Shown here one piece after another: positions 8,809-17,900 of a stretch of 64,000 nucleotides of DNA (position 1 is its first letter; the number at the start of each line of letters is the position of its first letter). This DNA is from DATGUP01 sp035301265. Lineage in GTDB: Bacteria; Bacillota; Bacilli; Bacillales; Amphibacillaceae. Where the stretch lies: assembly GCA_035301265.1 (NCBI GenBank), contig DATGUP010000005.1, positions 1 to 64,000 on the forward strand, in the 5' to 3' direction. The position numbers and the translations under genes were made by a program. The notes under the pieces are model-generated. The model was not told where the DNA came from and did no database searches. It saw nothing but the letters and a program-made list of their open reading frames with translations.

Positions 8809-8900
8809 ATACAACACCTCGACTTTGCGAATATCCCCTCCGTTAACGCGAGTATCGTATGTCTTATTGTACACTATTTAGGACACAACATATATTATTT

Positions 8901-8928
8901 TTGACAATAAATAAAATAAATTTATAAT
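8901..8928 (+). promoter_or_regulatory. Sigma-A promoter of the yjiH-like gene
   Basis: TTGACA (8901-8906), 16-base AT-rich spacer, TATAAT (8923-8928): both hexamers are consensus. The gene starts 30 bases downstream. Confidence 0.85.
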
Positions 8929-8958
8929 GGAATAAATTGTGGTTTGGGGGGAATCCGA

Positions 8959-10308
8959 GTGCAAAAGAATTCTTATACTTGGGCCGACCATGTACGGTTT
9001 ATCGTTCCGTCATTGCTCGGCATCTTTTTATTCATGATACCGATCAATACTAGCGACGGCATGACGATCCCTGTTGCCCTTCTAGCTGATGGTGTCCAAA
9101 ATTTATTGTCTGGTCATTTATCGTTTATTATGATGATTATTCTCGTCGTAACTGCTATTATGACCGTTTTAGCCCGAATTTTAGGACGCGAGCGCTTTTC
9201 TAAGACGCCATTTTTCCAAAATTTATTACACGTCAGTATGTTTTGGACCATCACACGCGTGTTGGCCGCTGTTTTTGCTATCATGATTTATTTTGGTTGG
9301 GGTCCGGAAGCCATAAACGGTGAAGATACTGGCGGCATGCTGCTTGATGATTTATTACACGTACTGTTTTCAGTATTTTTATTTGCTGGGCTGTTTTTGC
9401 CGCTGCTAATGAATTTCGGACTGCTGGAATTATTCGGCACATTAATGACGAAAATTATGCGGCCGTTGTTCAAGCTGCCGGGACGCTCATCGATTGATTC
9501 GCTTGCATCATGGATCGGTGACGGTACGATCGGTGTTCTTTTAACGAGTAAACAATATGAAGACGGCTATTACACGAAACGGGAAGCAGCTGTCATCGGG
9601 ACGACATTTTCGGTTGTATCGATCACATTCACGCTTGTTGTCATCGCTGAAGTTGGATTGGGACATATGTTTGTGCCGTTTTACGGAACGGTTCTTGTCG
9701 CCGGCTTTGTCGCTGCGTTAATCATGCCACGCATTCCACCATTATCACGCAAAGCCGATACATATATCACAGGAACAAGCACGAAAACAGACGAAGTAAT
9801 ACCCGAGGGCGACAATATGTTTACATTTGGATACAAAAAAGCGCTGGAACGCAGCCAGAAAGAAACAAGTATCTACAAATTTTTTAAAGAAGGCGCTCAA
9901 AATGTGCTCGATATGTGGATGGGTGTGGCACCAGTCGTCATGGCGTTTGGGCTTGTCGCCTTGATCCTCGCCGAATACACGCCGCTGTTCGCTTGGCTCG
10001 GTGTACCGTTTGTACCACTATTGGAACTCATGCAAGTCCCTTTTGCTTCAGAAGCATCAGAGACGATTCTCGTCGGGTTTGCCGACATGTTTTTACCGGC
10101 CATCATGGGCGCATCGATTGAAGCGGAAATTACCCGGTTCATCATCGCCGCCTTGTCGGTTACGCAGCTCATCTACATGTCCGAAGTCGGCGGGCTTTTA
10201 CTCGGATCGAAAGTGCCTGTGTCGTTTTGGGATTTAATCGTTATTTTTCTATTGCGAACGTTGATCACTTTGCCAATTATTGTGTTGTTCGCCCATATCA
10301 TTTTTTAA
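8959..10308 (+). CDS. YjiH family membrane protein (nucleoside-recognition/Gate domain)
   Basis: A 449-residue polytopic protein with about ten membrane segments of the YjiH/COG3314 family. It contains the Gate-type region SWIGDGTIGVLLTSKQYEDGYYTKREAAVIGTTFS and ends with a conserved membrane block. Transport function is presumed but substrates are unproven. GTG 8959 is chosen because GGGGGG lies seven bases before it; the frame itself opens at a TTG at 8944. A consensus promoter sits immediately upstream and a shared terminator downstream. Confidence 0.85.
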   Translation: MQKNSYTWADHVRFIVPSLLGIFLFMIPINTSDGMTIPVALLADGVQNLLSGHLSFIMMIILVVTAIMTVLARILGRERFSKTPFFQNLLHVSMFWTITRVLAAVFAIMIYFGWGPEAINGEDTGGMLLDDLLHVLFSVFLFAGLFLPLLMNFGLLELFGTLMTKIMRPLFKLPGRSSIDSLASWIGDGTIGVLLTSKQYEDGYYTKREAAVIGTTFSVVSITFTLVVIAEVGLGHMFVPFYGTVLVAGFVAALIMPRIPPLSRKADTYITGTSTKTDEVIPEGDNMFTFGYKKALERSQKETSIYKFFKEGAQNVLDMWMGVAPVVMAFGLVALILAEYTPLFAWLGVPFVPLLELMQVPFASEASETILVGFADMFLPAIMGASIEAEITRFIIAALSVTQLIYMSEVGGLLLGSKVPVSFWDLIVIFLLRTLITLPIIVLFAHIIF

Positions 10309-10320
10309 TGACATTCACAC

Positions 10321-10356
10321 AAAAAAAATGAGCCGCGATATGAGCGGCTCATTTTA
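10321..10356. terminator. Bidirectional terminator between yjiH-like and acyltransferase genes
   Basis: 9-bp stem ATGAGCCGC/GCGGCTCAT (10328-10336, 10344-10352). It is preceded by an A-run and followed by T residues, so it can serve both converging genes. Confidence 0.88.
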
Positions 10357-10395
10357 TTGCAATGTAAGATCGCAGAAAGGCGTTCGTGTTTTAGT

Positions 10396-11406
10396 CTATG
10401 CACTCTGTTGGTGCTCATCATCCCGGCGGAACATATTTTTCAAAATGGATATTTTCCCTTCGATAAACGGCTGCCAAATGCCGAGAACCGGCTTGGCTGA
10501 AAGAAGCAGAACAATGACAGCAGATAGTCCTGCTAAGCCTGCCAGATCAAACAACGTATCGATTTTGAACATATCGGCCTGGCGGAAATATTGGATGAAA
10601 AATCCGTGTAACAAATAAACATATAATGTGCGTGAGCCGAGATGCGTCAACCAGAATCTCCTTCTTGGAATCCAAGCGAGAACACTTGCGGCCATGAGAC
10701 TAGAAGTCGTATAAACAAGAACACGCGCCAGTCCGCCGAACTCTGGCATACCGAGATCGCCGTACGATTTGGAAGCAAGCAACCAACCTGAATTAAATTC
10801 CGGTGCAACATAAATAGCAACGGCGACTACAAGCATCACAACAATCGATGCCGCTTTTATACGCTTCTCCTTTAGCCACATCACATGTTTTTCCGTCAAC
10901 CAGTAACCGGCTAAGAAAAACGGAAAGAATACAAATGTTCGCGACAAGCTAAACGTATGGCCGATATCTCCAAAATAGCCGACAATCAAGCCGATTTGTA
11001 CGGTGATCGCTAAGCCGACAAGCGGTGGAAGCTTCTTAAACCAATACAGAAGCAAATGCCAGCTGAACAAGCTGAATAAAAACCATAAAGACCAATGTGG
11101 CTCAAAAATCCCCGTTTGCCAGTCATCTTTGCCGATAAAAAAATAATAACCCGTATAAATCAATTGAAAAATTAAATAAGGAAGAAGCAGTTTTTTGGCC
11201 AATTTTGCAATATAACCGATTGTCCCGTATCCACGTGCAAAAAAGCCCGCGATAAAAATAAACGCCGGCATATGAAATGTATAAATCCACATGTAAAGCG
11301 TATTCAAATGTGATGAATTCTCAATAAACGGTTGAATCATGTGACCAAAAACGACAAGGAAAATCAATATTAATCTCGCATTATCAAAATATGCGTTCCG
11401 CTTCAT
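10396..11406 (-). CDS. Acyltransferase family 3 membrane protein
   Basis: 336 residues with about ten membrane segments. The N-terminal RNAYFDNARLILIFLVVFGHM carries the conserved R and H of acyltransferase-3 proteins, and YTFHMPAFIFIAGFFARG is the second family motif. Such enzymes O-acetylate envelope sugars or polymers (NolL/OatA-like); the acceptor is unknown. There is no C-terminal SGNH domain, unlike OatA. Single gene, convergent with the yjiH-like gene. Confidence 0.85.
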   Translation of the reverse strand: MKRNAYFDNARLILIFLVVFGHMIQPFIENSSHLNTLYMWIYTFHMPAFIFIAGFFARGYGTIGYIAKLAKKLLLPYLIFQLIYTGYYFFIGKDDWQTGIFEPHWSLWFLFSLFSWHLLLYWFKKLPPLVGLAITVQIGLIVGYFGDIGHTFSLSRTFVFFPFFLAGYWLTEKHVMWLKEKRIKAASIVVMLVVAVAIYVAPEFNSGWLLASKSYGDLGMPEFGGLARVLVYTTSSLMAASVLAWIPRRRFWLTHLGSRTLYVYLLHGFFIQYFRQADMFKIDTLFDLAGLAGLSAVIVLLLSAKPVLGIWQPFIEGKISILKNMFRRDDEHQQSA

Positions 11407-11559
11407 TACTCACACCCTTTTTTCCGACTCATCCCTTCTATTATACATTTTACCTTCTTATCCAAAAGAATAAAACCGTTTTAACCAGCTTGATAATAAT
11501 TTGTTAAGCGTGTGAAATAAAAATGTCACATTAACGACTTTTTTCAGACAATCATCCCA

Positions 11560-12390
11560 TCATTCAACCGCTGTTTTTCTTTGCATTGTTGTTTTTGCTT
11601 TTTTCTTTGGTTTATCCTTTTTAGCCTTATCGAGTGAGGCTTCAAGCGCATCCATCAGATTGGTGACATTGTCTGGCTTGGACTTCGTTTTGACGGTCGT
11701 CGTCTCGTCTTTATTTTTCTTCTCCTCGATCAAATCAAGGAGCGCTGTACGGTATTCATCCTTGTATTTTTCCGGATCAAATTCCGTTGTAAGCTGCTCG
11801 ATCAACATTTTTGCTGTAGTGAGTTCTTTTTCAGGGGTTTCCACCTTTTCCGGCACATTGGGTACATCCTGTGCGGCTCGGACTTCATCGGGGTAGTGGA
11901 TCGTTTCTACGACAAGGGTATTTTCGTAAATGCGGATGACCGCTAGCCGTTCTTTCGAGCGAATCATCATTTTCGCCACACCGATTTTACCGGTCTCTTC
12001 CAATGCGGTGCGCAGCAAACTGTATGCCTTATTTCCACCTTCATTCGGGGAGAGATAGTAGCTTTTTTCAAAATAGATCGGGTCAATCTCCTCCAACTTG
12101 ACAAAGTCGATGATTTCCACCGCTTTATCGGTCTGTTCTTTTTTCAATTCATTCAGATCGTCTTCATCGAGGATGACAAATTTATTTTTGGCATATTCAT
12201 ATCCTTTGACGATGTCGTCGTTTCCTACTTCCTTGTCGCATACAGGACAAATTTTTTCATATTTGATCGGCGACTTGCATTCTTTATGGAGCTGGCGCAG
12301 CCGAATGTCTTTATTTTCTGTCGCTGCATGCATTTTCACAGGGATGTTGACGAGTCCGAAACTGATCGTTCCTTTCCACATCGTATGCAT
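11560..12390 (-). CDS. ku: Ku DNA end-binding protein
   Basis: A 276-residue bacterial Ku homodimer subunit for non-homologous end joining. The start MHTMWKGTISFGLVNIPVKM, the CPVCDKEV motif, and a central ring-forming core are typical. The C-terminus after about residue 235 is lysine-rich (KAKKDKPKKKAKTT), the kind of tail that aids DNA threading and LigD recruitment. AAGGAGG lies eight bases before the ATG. It is divergent from ligD with about 110 bases between, so both can respond to one control region. B. subtilis counterpart: ykoV. Confidence 0.96.
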   Translation of the reverse strand: MHTMWKGTISFGLVNIPVKMHAATENKDIRLRQLHKECKSPIKYEKICPVCDKEVGNDDIVKGYEYAKNKFVILDEDDLNELKKEQTDKAVEIIDFVKLEEIDPIYFEKSYYLSPNEGGNKAYSLLRTALEETGKIGVAKMMIRSKERLAVIRIYENTLVVETIHYPDEVRAAQDVPNVPEKVETPEKELTTAKMLIEQLTTEFDPEKYKDEYRTALLDLIEEKKNKDETTTVKTKSKPDNVTNLMDALEASLDKAKKDKPKKKAKTTMQRKTAVE

Positions 12391-12471
12391 GGTGAAATCC
12401 TCCTTCGTTTGAGTTTAGCTTGTGAGTTTTTCGGCTGTTTTATCCAATGTTTATTTTCCCTAGCAATCAGC

Positions 12472-12478
12472 CATTTTA
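12472..12478 (+). promoter_or_regulatory. Possible sigma-G-like -10 element for ligD
   Basis: CATTTTA fits CATNNTA, with TGTTTA 18 bases upstream matching four of six bases of a sigma-G -35. The transcript would begin almost at the ribosome site, so this is weak. It is listed because B. subtilis ykoU/ykoV are forespore genes. Confidence 0.2.
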
Positions 12479-12500
12479 AGACAATGAGGAGGTGTGCGGT

Positions 12501-14297
12501 GTGGATGTGATGAAACCCGTCTCAAGCGCGGCCATTCCCGCCAGCGATGAATGGCTGTACGAGGTGAAATATGATGGCTTCCGCTGTGTACTGTATTGGG
12601 ATAAACATGATGTTCGTTTGGTCAGCAAAAACAAGAAGGATTTAACAGCCCGGTTTCCAGAGATTGTTGCATATTGCCAGAGCCAGCAAAAGCTTATGGA
12701 GCCTTTTTTGCCACTTACACTAGACGGGGAACTCGTTGTCTTGAACCATCCGTACCAAGCGAATTTTTCCTGGATACAAAAACGCAGTCGGCTCAAAAAC
12801 GAAAAATCAATTCAAAAAGCAAAAGACGTGCGCCCAGCATGTTTAATGGTTTTCGACCTCTTGCGGGAAAACGGCGAAAACTTGGTGAGGAAGCCTTTTT
12901 ACGTGCGCAAACAGCGCCTTGCAAACATTTGCCAAAAAATCCCTAATAAAAGAATTCGCTTTGTGAAGGTTTACGAAAATCCTGATGCATTGTGGAAGAT
13001 GCTGTTTGATTACAAAGGTGAAGGAATCGTCGCTAAACAAAAAAACAGCGTGTATCAGCCGGCTAAGAAGCATAGAGACTGGCTGAAAAGAAAAAATTGG
13101 CGGACCATCACCGGATTTCTAACGCGCTACAATCCGCAAAATGATTTTTTTACCGTTAGTGTCTACGATGGTGAATCGATTCAGGACATCGGTCAGTGCA
13201 AACATGGACTGGATGCGGTGTCATTTGCTGCAGTAAAACAATTATTTATGACGAAAGGAACGAAGCGGAACGGTTTATTGACACTGCCGCCTGCTATCTG
13301 TGCTTTAGTCCATACATTAGATTTGTACAAAGGCACATTTCGCGAGCCAAAGTTTGCCCGACTGGCACTTGACACATCCCCATCCACCTGTACGATAGAA
13401 CAGCTGCGGCTAGATATGGCCATGATTCCAGAGCGAGTCAATGTGTCAAACACGGAAAAACTATTTTGGCCGCAGACAGAATTAACTAAAGGGGATTTGC
13501 TCATTTATATCCGAGAAATGGCACCGTACATGCTCCCTTTTTTGAAAGAGCGCGCATTGACATTAATCCGCTGTCCGGACGGCGTCGAAGCCGAATCTTT
13601 CTTCCAAAAACATCTGCCGGACTATGCCCCTAATTTTATCGAGGGCATAAAACAAGGGGACAATCGGTCGATGATATGCAACGATCTTGATTCACTTATC
13701 TGGTTTGCCAATCATGGTGCGGTGGAATACCACGTCCCTTTTCAAAAGGTTGATAGTAACAAGCCGATGGAAATCGCATTTGATCTGGATCCACCGAACC
13801 GGGAGCGTTTTGATCTAGCGATTCAGGCAAGTCTCTTGATCAAACAGATGCTCGATGAACTCGATCTTGTGTCCTTTGTGAAAACGTCGGGAAACAAGGG
13901 ATTGCAAGTGCATATACCCATTCCAGAACACAGTATGACTTACGGCGAAACCGGTATCTTTACAGCTTCGGTCGCACGTACGATCGAAGCGGCGTACCCG
14001 GATCTATTTACGACTGAACGGCTGAAAAAGAAACGCGGCGGTCGGCTATATATCGATTATGTTCAGCATGGCATGAATAAAACGCTCGTCGCCCCCTATT
14101 CACCGAGGAAAACAGATGAAGCTACGGTTGCGACTCCGTTATTTTGGAATGAGGTGAGTGAGGGCTTAGATCCCCGACTGTTTACGATCGAAAACGTTAT
14201 CGAGCGTGTCCAAGATGTCGGATGCCCGTTTGCCGCGTATGTTGAGGCTAAACAAGAGCAGAGATTGGCTAAGCTATTCGATTTACTTGATAGCTAA
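12501..14297 (+). CDS. ligD: ATP-dependent DNA ligase LigD (ligase-polymerase)
   Basis: About 598 residues, domain order ligase then polymerase/primase, as in B. subtilis YkoU (about 611). The nucleotidyl lysine is in EVKYDGFR (Lys23), with further ligase motifs LTLDGELVVL and GEGIVAKQ. The polymerase part has AFDLDPP (metal-binding Asp pair), KTSGNKGLQVHIPI and YIDYVQHGMNKTLVAPYS. There is no phosphoesterase domain. GTG 12501 is chosen because GGAGG lies eight bases before it; GTG 12507 and ATG 12510 are alternatives. Divergent from ku; together they form a minimal two-protein end-joining system. Confidence 0.95.
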   Translation: MDVMKPVSSAAIPASDEWLYEVKYDGFRCVLYWDKHDVRLVSKNKKDLTARFPEIVAYCQSQQKLMEPFLPLTLDGELVVLNHPYQANFSWIQKRSRLKNEKSIQKAKDVRPACLMVFDLLRENGENLVRKPFYVRKQRLANICQKIPNKRIRFVKVYENPDALWKMLFDYKGEGIVAKQKNSVYQPAKKHRDWLKRKNWRTITGFLTRYNPQNDFFTVSVYDGESIQDIGQCKHGLDAVSFAAVKQLFMTKGTKRNGLLTLPPAICALVHTLDLYKGTFREPKFARLALDTSPSTCTIEQLRLDMAMIPERVNVSNTEKLFWPQTELTKGDLLIYIREMAPYMLPFLKERALTLIRCPDGVEAESFFQKHLPDYAPNFIEGIKQGDNRSMICNDLDSLIWFANHGAVEYHVPFQKVDSNKPMEIAFDLDPPNRERFDLAIQASLLIKQMLDELDLVSFVKTSGNKGLQVHIPIPEHSMTYGETGIFTASVARTIEAAYPDLFTTERLKKKRGGRLYIDYVQHGMNKTLVAPYSPRKTDEATVATPLFWNEVSEGLDPRLFTIENVIERVQDVGCPFAAYVEAKQEQRLAKLFDLLDS

Positions 14298-14344
14298 ATG
14301 TGGATCAATACGCGTATGCCACCATGTTCAGTCCGCTTTCTCAT

Positions 14345-14371
14345 AAAAAACCGCCCCATCTAAGGAGCGGT
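14345..14371 (-). terminator. Rho-independent terminator of tcyP
   Basis: 8-bp stem (14350-14357, 14364-14371) with one G-U pair and a 6-base loop, followed by a T6 run on the minus strand, nine bases past the tcyP stop. Confidence 0.9.
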
Positions 14372-14379
14372 GCATCGCT

Positions 14380-15774
14380 TTACAACGATATATTTTCTTC
14401 TACGGCTGTTTTATCATTATACAATTGCATGTTTAACTTACCTAAAATACGTGCCGTCAACGTGCCAGAAAGCATGCTGTCATTAACGTTCAAGGCGGTG
14501 CGTCCCATGTCGATCAAAGCTTCAATCGATATGAGCAATCCGGCTAAAGCAACGGGAAGCCCCATGGACGAGAGAACAATTAATGCGGCAAATGTTGCCC
14601 CACCGCCAACACCGGCGACACCGAACGAACTGATGCCAATAATAAGGACAAGCTTGATAATAAATTCTGGTGTCAGCGGGTCGATACCAACAGATGGGGC
14701 GATCATAACGGCAAGCATCGCTGGATAAATCCCTGCACAACCGTTTTGACCGATCGTTGCCCCGAATGAAGCAGACATGTTCGCGATGCCTTGTTCAACT
14801 CCGAGTGAATTTTTCTGTGCCTGGACATTCAACGGAATCGTTCCAGCACTCGAGCGTGATGTGAATGCAAAACCGAGAACGGGCAATACTTTCTGCAAAT
14901 AGATGAAAGGGTTCAGTCCAAATACACCTAGCAATAGGAGATGGATGATAAACATCACTAAAAGCGCCACATACGAGGCGATGACAAATTTACCCAGTTC
15001 CACGATCCCTGCCACATCGGTGCTGGCAACTGTGTTAGCCATAAGTGCCAAAACACCAAATGGTGTCAGTCTTAATATCAACGTGACGATGCGCATAACA
15101 ACGGCATAGAAGGCATTGACGATTTTTGTAAACATCTCTGCCTGCTCCGGATTTTTTCGGCGCAGACCTAAAACAGCGATACCAACGATCATGGAAAAGA
15201 TAACGACGGCGATCACTGATGTTGAACGTTCTCCTGTCATATCAAGGAAAATATTGTTCGGGATAAACCCGAGAATTTTTTCCGGTGTACTCGTTTCCTC
15301 CACTTCACTTAGTGTGGATTCCATAACGGCTCCCTGATCCTGCTCTTCCTGACCCATGTCAATTTGATCGGCATTTAAGTCAAACAGCGCTGCGCTACCG
15401 ATTCCGGTAAGCGATGCGATCATAGCTGTTGTCACGAGGATGCCGATAATCCATGCCGACATTTTCCCAAGATCTGACGACTTCTCCAAATTGATAATCG
15501 ATTGGATGATTGACACCATAACAATTGGCACAACGATCATCATAAGCAGGCGAATATATCCGCTACCAACAATGCTGTACCACTCAGTCGTCGCATTCAA
15601 AACATATGAATCAACACCATAAACAGCTTGTAAAACCGCCCCAAGCACAATTCCGAGACCAAGGCCTGTGAAAACACGTTTGGTGAACGACATATGTTTT
15701 TTTTGCATGTAGATTAGCAAACCAATGATGGAAAGCAACACAGCGACGTTCACCACGATGAACAATACATCCAT
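14380..15774 (-). CDS. tcyP: L-cystine/cation symporter TcyP
   Basis: A 464-residue dicarboxylate/amino acid:cation symporter fold protein, closest to B. subtilis TcyP along its length. Family blocks are TGLGLGIVLGAVLQ, FAFTSRSSAGTIPLNVQ (helical-hairpin serine-rich motif), FGATIGQNGCAGIYPAM and EALIDMGRTALNVND. It has eight or more membrane segments and a long extracellular acidic loop near residues 130-165. It imports cystine for sulfur supply. Single gene with its own terminator; in B. subtilis tcyP is under CymR control, and an inverted repeat lies in the upstream region here. Confidence 0.93.
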   Translation of the reverse strand: MDVLFIVVNVAVLLSIIGLLIYMQKKHMSFTKRVFTGLGLGIVLGAVLQAVYGVDSYVLNATTEWYSIVGSGYIRLLMMIVVPIVMVSIIQSIINLEKSSDLGKMSAWIIGILVTTAMIASLTGIGSAALFDLNADQIDMGQEEQDQGAVMESTLSEVEETSTPEKILGFIPNNIFLDMTGERSTSVIAVVIFSMIVGIAVLGLRRKNPEQAEMFTKIVNAFYAVVMRIVTLILRLTPFGVLALMANTVASTDVAGIVELGKFVIASYVALLVMFIIHLLLLGVFGLNPFIYLQKVLPVLGFAFTSRSSAGTIPLNVQAQKNSLGVEQGIANMSASFGATIGQNGCAGIYPAMLAVMIAPSVGIDPLTPEFIIKLVLIIGISSFGVAGVGGGATFAALIVLSSMGLPVALAGLLISIEALIDMGRTALNVNDSMLSGTLTARILGKLNMQLYNDKTAVEENISL

Positions 15775-15850
15775 TTCACTTACCCCCTCTGGTTATTTTG
15801 AACTCTCTCTATCCTATGCTGCTATATGCGTATGTAATAAAATATATATA

Positions 15851-15892
15851 ATTCCTATAAACTTACTATGAATAATACTATACTAGGAATTG
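15851..15892. promoter_or_regulatory. Inverted repeat upstream of tcyP (candidate operator)
   Basis: Perfect 8-base arms AATTCCTA (15851-15858) and TAGGAATT (15885-15892), separated by 26 bases, about 80-115 bases before tcyP. The gene is CymR-regulated in B. subtilis, so a CymR-type site is possible; the match to the CymR consensus was not verified. Confidence 0.4.
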
Positions 15893-15964
15893 TCAGATGA
15901 AGCAAGGAAAATATTCGCTCGGCCAAATTTGACAAGCAAAAAGAGCACCCATTCAGATGCTCTC

Positions 15965-16405
15965 TTATTCGATCGTTGGCTCCACTTCAACAGCCACATT
16001 CCCTTTCACCGCCCGGGAAATCATACAGCTTTTTTCTGCTTGATATACGAGTTTATGCAATTGATCATAATCTTTGTCACTTGCATCGTAGGTGAGCGAA
16101 ACAACTGGCCGGTGAATGATTTTTTCGTAAGTGATCACACCTTTTGTCACATCAACGATCCCTTCCGATTCCAACGCCATTTCTGCCAACGGCAAGTTCG
16201 CACGTTCGATCATGGCCGCTAAAGTAATGATGTAACATGTAGCCGCTGCCCCAAGCAGCATCTCATCGGGATTCGTTCCGACACCGGGACCATCCATTTC
16301 AGGCGGGATCGAGACTTTCGTCTGCAAATATTTTGACTCGATATAACCTGTGCTATTTCGTCCCCCAGGCCAATCGGCTTTTAAATGAAAAGAATGCTTC
16401 ACCAT
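15965..16405 (-). CDS. OsmC family peroxiredoxin-like protein
   Basis: A 146-residue OsmC/Ohr-fold protein. The two redox cysteines expected of the family are present in GAAATCYIITLA and AEKSCMISRAVKGN, so thiol-dependent peroxide reduction is plausible. The NPDEMLLGA motif is also typical. ATG 16405 follows GGGGTGG by six bases; the open frame begins slightly upstream. It belongs to the OsmC/YhfA-like side rather than Ohr; the exact substrate is unknown. Single gene. Confidence 0.88.
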   Translation of the reverse strand: MVKHSFHLKADWPGGRNSTGYIESKYLQTKVSIPPEMDGPGVGTNPDEMLLGAAATCYIITLAAMIERANLPLAEMALESEGIVDVTKGVITYEKIIHRPVVSLTYDASDKDYDQLHKLVYQAEKSCMISRAVKGNVAVEVEPTIE

Positions 16406-16508
16406 GTATACCACCCCATTTTTAGGATAACATGCACAACGGCAAAAGAAAGATTGACTTTCCGAACCGGCTCCCGTTTTGGCATTACATTAGAAATAAT
16501 CGATCAGC

Positions 16509-16868
16509 TTATTCACTATCCAAAATCTCTTTGAGCACAACGGCTTGGTTATGTGTCTGATCCTTAGCGCCATATAACAAAGTCACTCGCTTATTAGCTT
16601 TTTTGATGATTGCTTGTAATTTTTCCAATGCTTGCTGCTGCTTGCCGCTTGTCAATTCAGCCTTATATTTTTCCTTGAACGCTTCAAATTTCTCCGGATC
16701 ATGCGCGAACCATTTCCGCAATTCGCTAGACGGAGCCACTTCCTTCAGCCAATAATCAAGCGCGGCTTTTTCCTTTGATATACCTCGCGGCCAAACACGA
16801 TCAACGAGAATGCGTACGCCATCTTCGGAAGCAGGCATTTCATAAATCCGTTTAATGTTAACCAACAT
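16509..16868 (-). CDS. DUF488 family protein (YeaO-like)
   Basis: A 119-residue soluble protein with the DUF488 signature VRILVDRVWPRGISKEKAALDYWLKEVAPS, the WFAHDPEKFEAFKEKY block and the C-terminal LLYGAKDQTHNQAVVL. Function unknown. ATG 16868 is chosen because AAGGAGG lies eight bases before it; the frame extends 12 codons upstream. It lies 58 bases after terC on the same strand with no terminator seen between, so read-through is possible. Confidence 0.9.
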   Translation of the reverse strand: MLVNIKRIYEMPASEDGVRILVDRVWPRGISKEKAALDYWLKEVAPSSELRKWFAHDPEKFEAFKEKYKAELTSGKQQQALEKLQAIIKKANKRVTLLYGAKDQTHNQAVVLKEILDSE

Positions 16869-16926
16869 AAAGCAGCCCTCCTTTTTTGTATGCAATAATA
16901 GCATAAAGGCTTGGACAACTCACGCA

Positions 16927-17676
16927 TCATTGTCGCTGACGACGGCCGGACATAAACCAACCAATGACCGCCATGCTAACAAGCACGCCATAGAAAATCA
17001 CCTTCCAAATGATCGATTCCGGAAATTCATGCGGAATCCAGGCAACATCTTCGTGGGCGCAAACAAGTACAACTAACTTAATGCCCACCCAGCCGACGAT
17101 GGCAAACGCCGCAACTTCGAGTCCTGGACGTTTGTTCAGCAACTGGACAAAAATGTGAGCCGCAAAACGCATGATAATCAACCCTAACATCCCACCGGCA
17201 AACACGACAGTAAACTGGCCTGCATCAAGGCCGCCGATCTGTCCAAGTCCTGTCACAGGAAGCGCAACGGCGATAGCGACAGCCGCCAAAATGGAATCAA
17301 TGGCAAACGCCAAATCAGCAAACTCGACTTTAACGACGGTCATCCAGAAGCCTGTCCCGTTACCTTTTGTTTGCGGGGCTTCTTCGTTTTCCAAAAAGTG
17401 CTCATAAAGGTTTTTCACCGCTATGGATAGTAAATAAACTGCACCTAAAGCTTGGACCTGCCATATATCGACAAGAAACGAAATGATGAATAACGAACCA
17501 AAACGAAGGATAAACGCTCCAGCCAACCCATAAAACAGCGCTTTTTTACGTTCGTTCTCAGACAAATGCTTAACCATAATTGCCAATACGAGTGCATTAT
17601 CTGCAGCCAGCAACCCTTCGAGCCCGATGAGGATGATAAATACCCATAAATACTCGATTAGCAGTTGAATGTCCAT
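16927..17676 (-). CDS. TerC family manganese exporter (YkoY-like)
   Basis: A 249-residue membrane protein with seven to nine segments. The metal-site motifs GLEGLLAADNALVLA and VEFADLAFAIDSILAA hold the conserved acidic residues of TerC proteins. The YkoY group exports Mn(II), in part to load secreted enzymes. AAAGGAG lies nine bases before ATG 17676. A yybP-ykoY manganese riboswitch with its terminator immediately precedes the gene, which independently supports a manganese role. A longer frame reaching 17808 runs through the riboswitch and is not coding. Confidence 0.94.
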   Translation of the reverse strand: MDIQLLIEYLWVFIILIGLEGLLAADNALVLAIMVKHLSENERKKALFYGLAGAFILRFGSLFIISFLVDIWQVQALGAVYLLSIAVKNLYEHFLENEEAPQTKGNGTGFWMTVVKVEFADLAFAIDSILAAVAIAVALPVTGLGQIGGLDAGQFTVVFAGGMLGLIIMRFAAHIFVQLLNKRPGLEVAAFAIVGWVGIKLVVLVCAHEDVAWIPHEFPESIIWKVIFYGVLVSMAVIGWFMSGRRQRQ

Positions 17677-17733
17677 GACACGATTCTCCTTTGATATAAA
17701 GATTGATCCAACCACCGGGCAAGGGCAATGGCA

Positions 17734-17768
17734 AATAAAAAGACCCTTACCCACTAGTGGTAAAGGTC
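17734..17768 (-). terminator. Riboswitch-controlled intrinsic terminator
   Basis: AGACCTTTACC pairs with GGGTAAGGGTCT and is followed by TTTTTATT on the minus strand. The 5' arm is also the 3' closing strand of the aptamer, so ligand binding and termination exclude each other. Confidence 0.88.
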
Positions 17769-17848
17769 TCGCAAACAACGTACGTTGCCAATCCAGCCGG
17801 AGAATCACCTCGTCCTGACGACTTGGATTGTACAGCTACTCCCCTTTA
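17761..17848 (-). ncRNA. yybP-ykoY manganese riboswitch aptamer
   Basis: Minus-strand leader with the conserved blocks in order: AAAGGGGAGTAGC, CGTCA, TCTCCGGC and GCGAGACCTTT. The first block pairs with the last to close the junction. Sharing of AGACCTTT with the terminator predicts an ON switch: Mn(II) frees the terc transcript from termination. The promoter probably lies in the 3' end of pgcA or the 50 bases after it. Confidence 0.93.
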
Positions 17849-17900
17849 AGATCAAGTTACATGCGTATTTCTGTTAAGTCGAGCATACTTGGAAAACAAG

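Noticed and set aside
12472..12478. Sigma-G promoter as firm assignment for ligD
   Set aside because: The -35 matches only four of six bases and the transcript would begin at the ribosome site; kept only as a low-confidence element.
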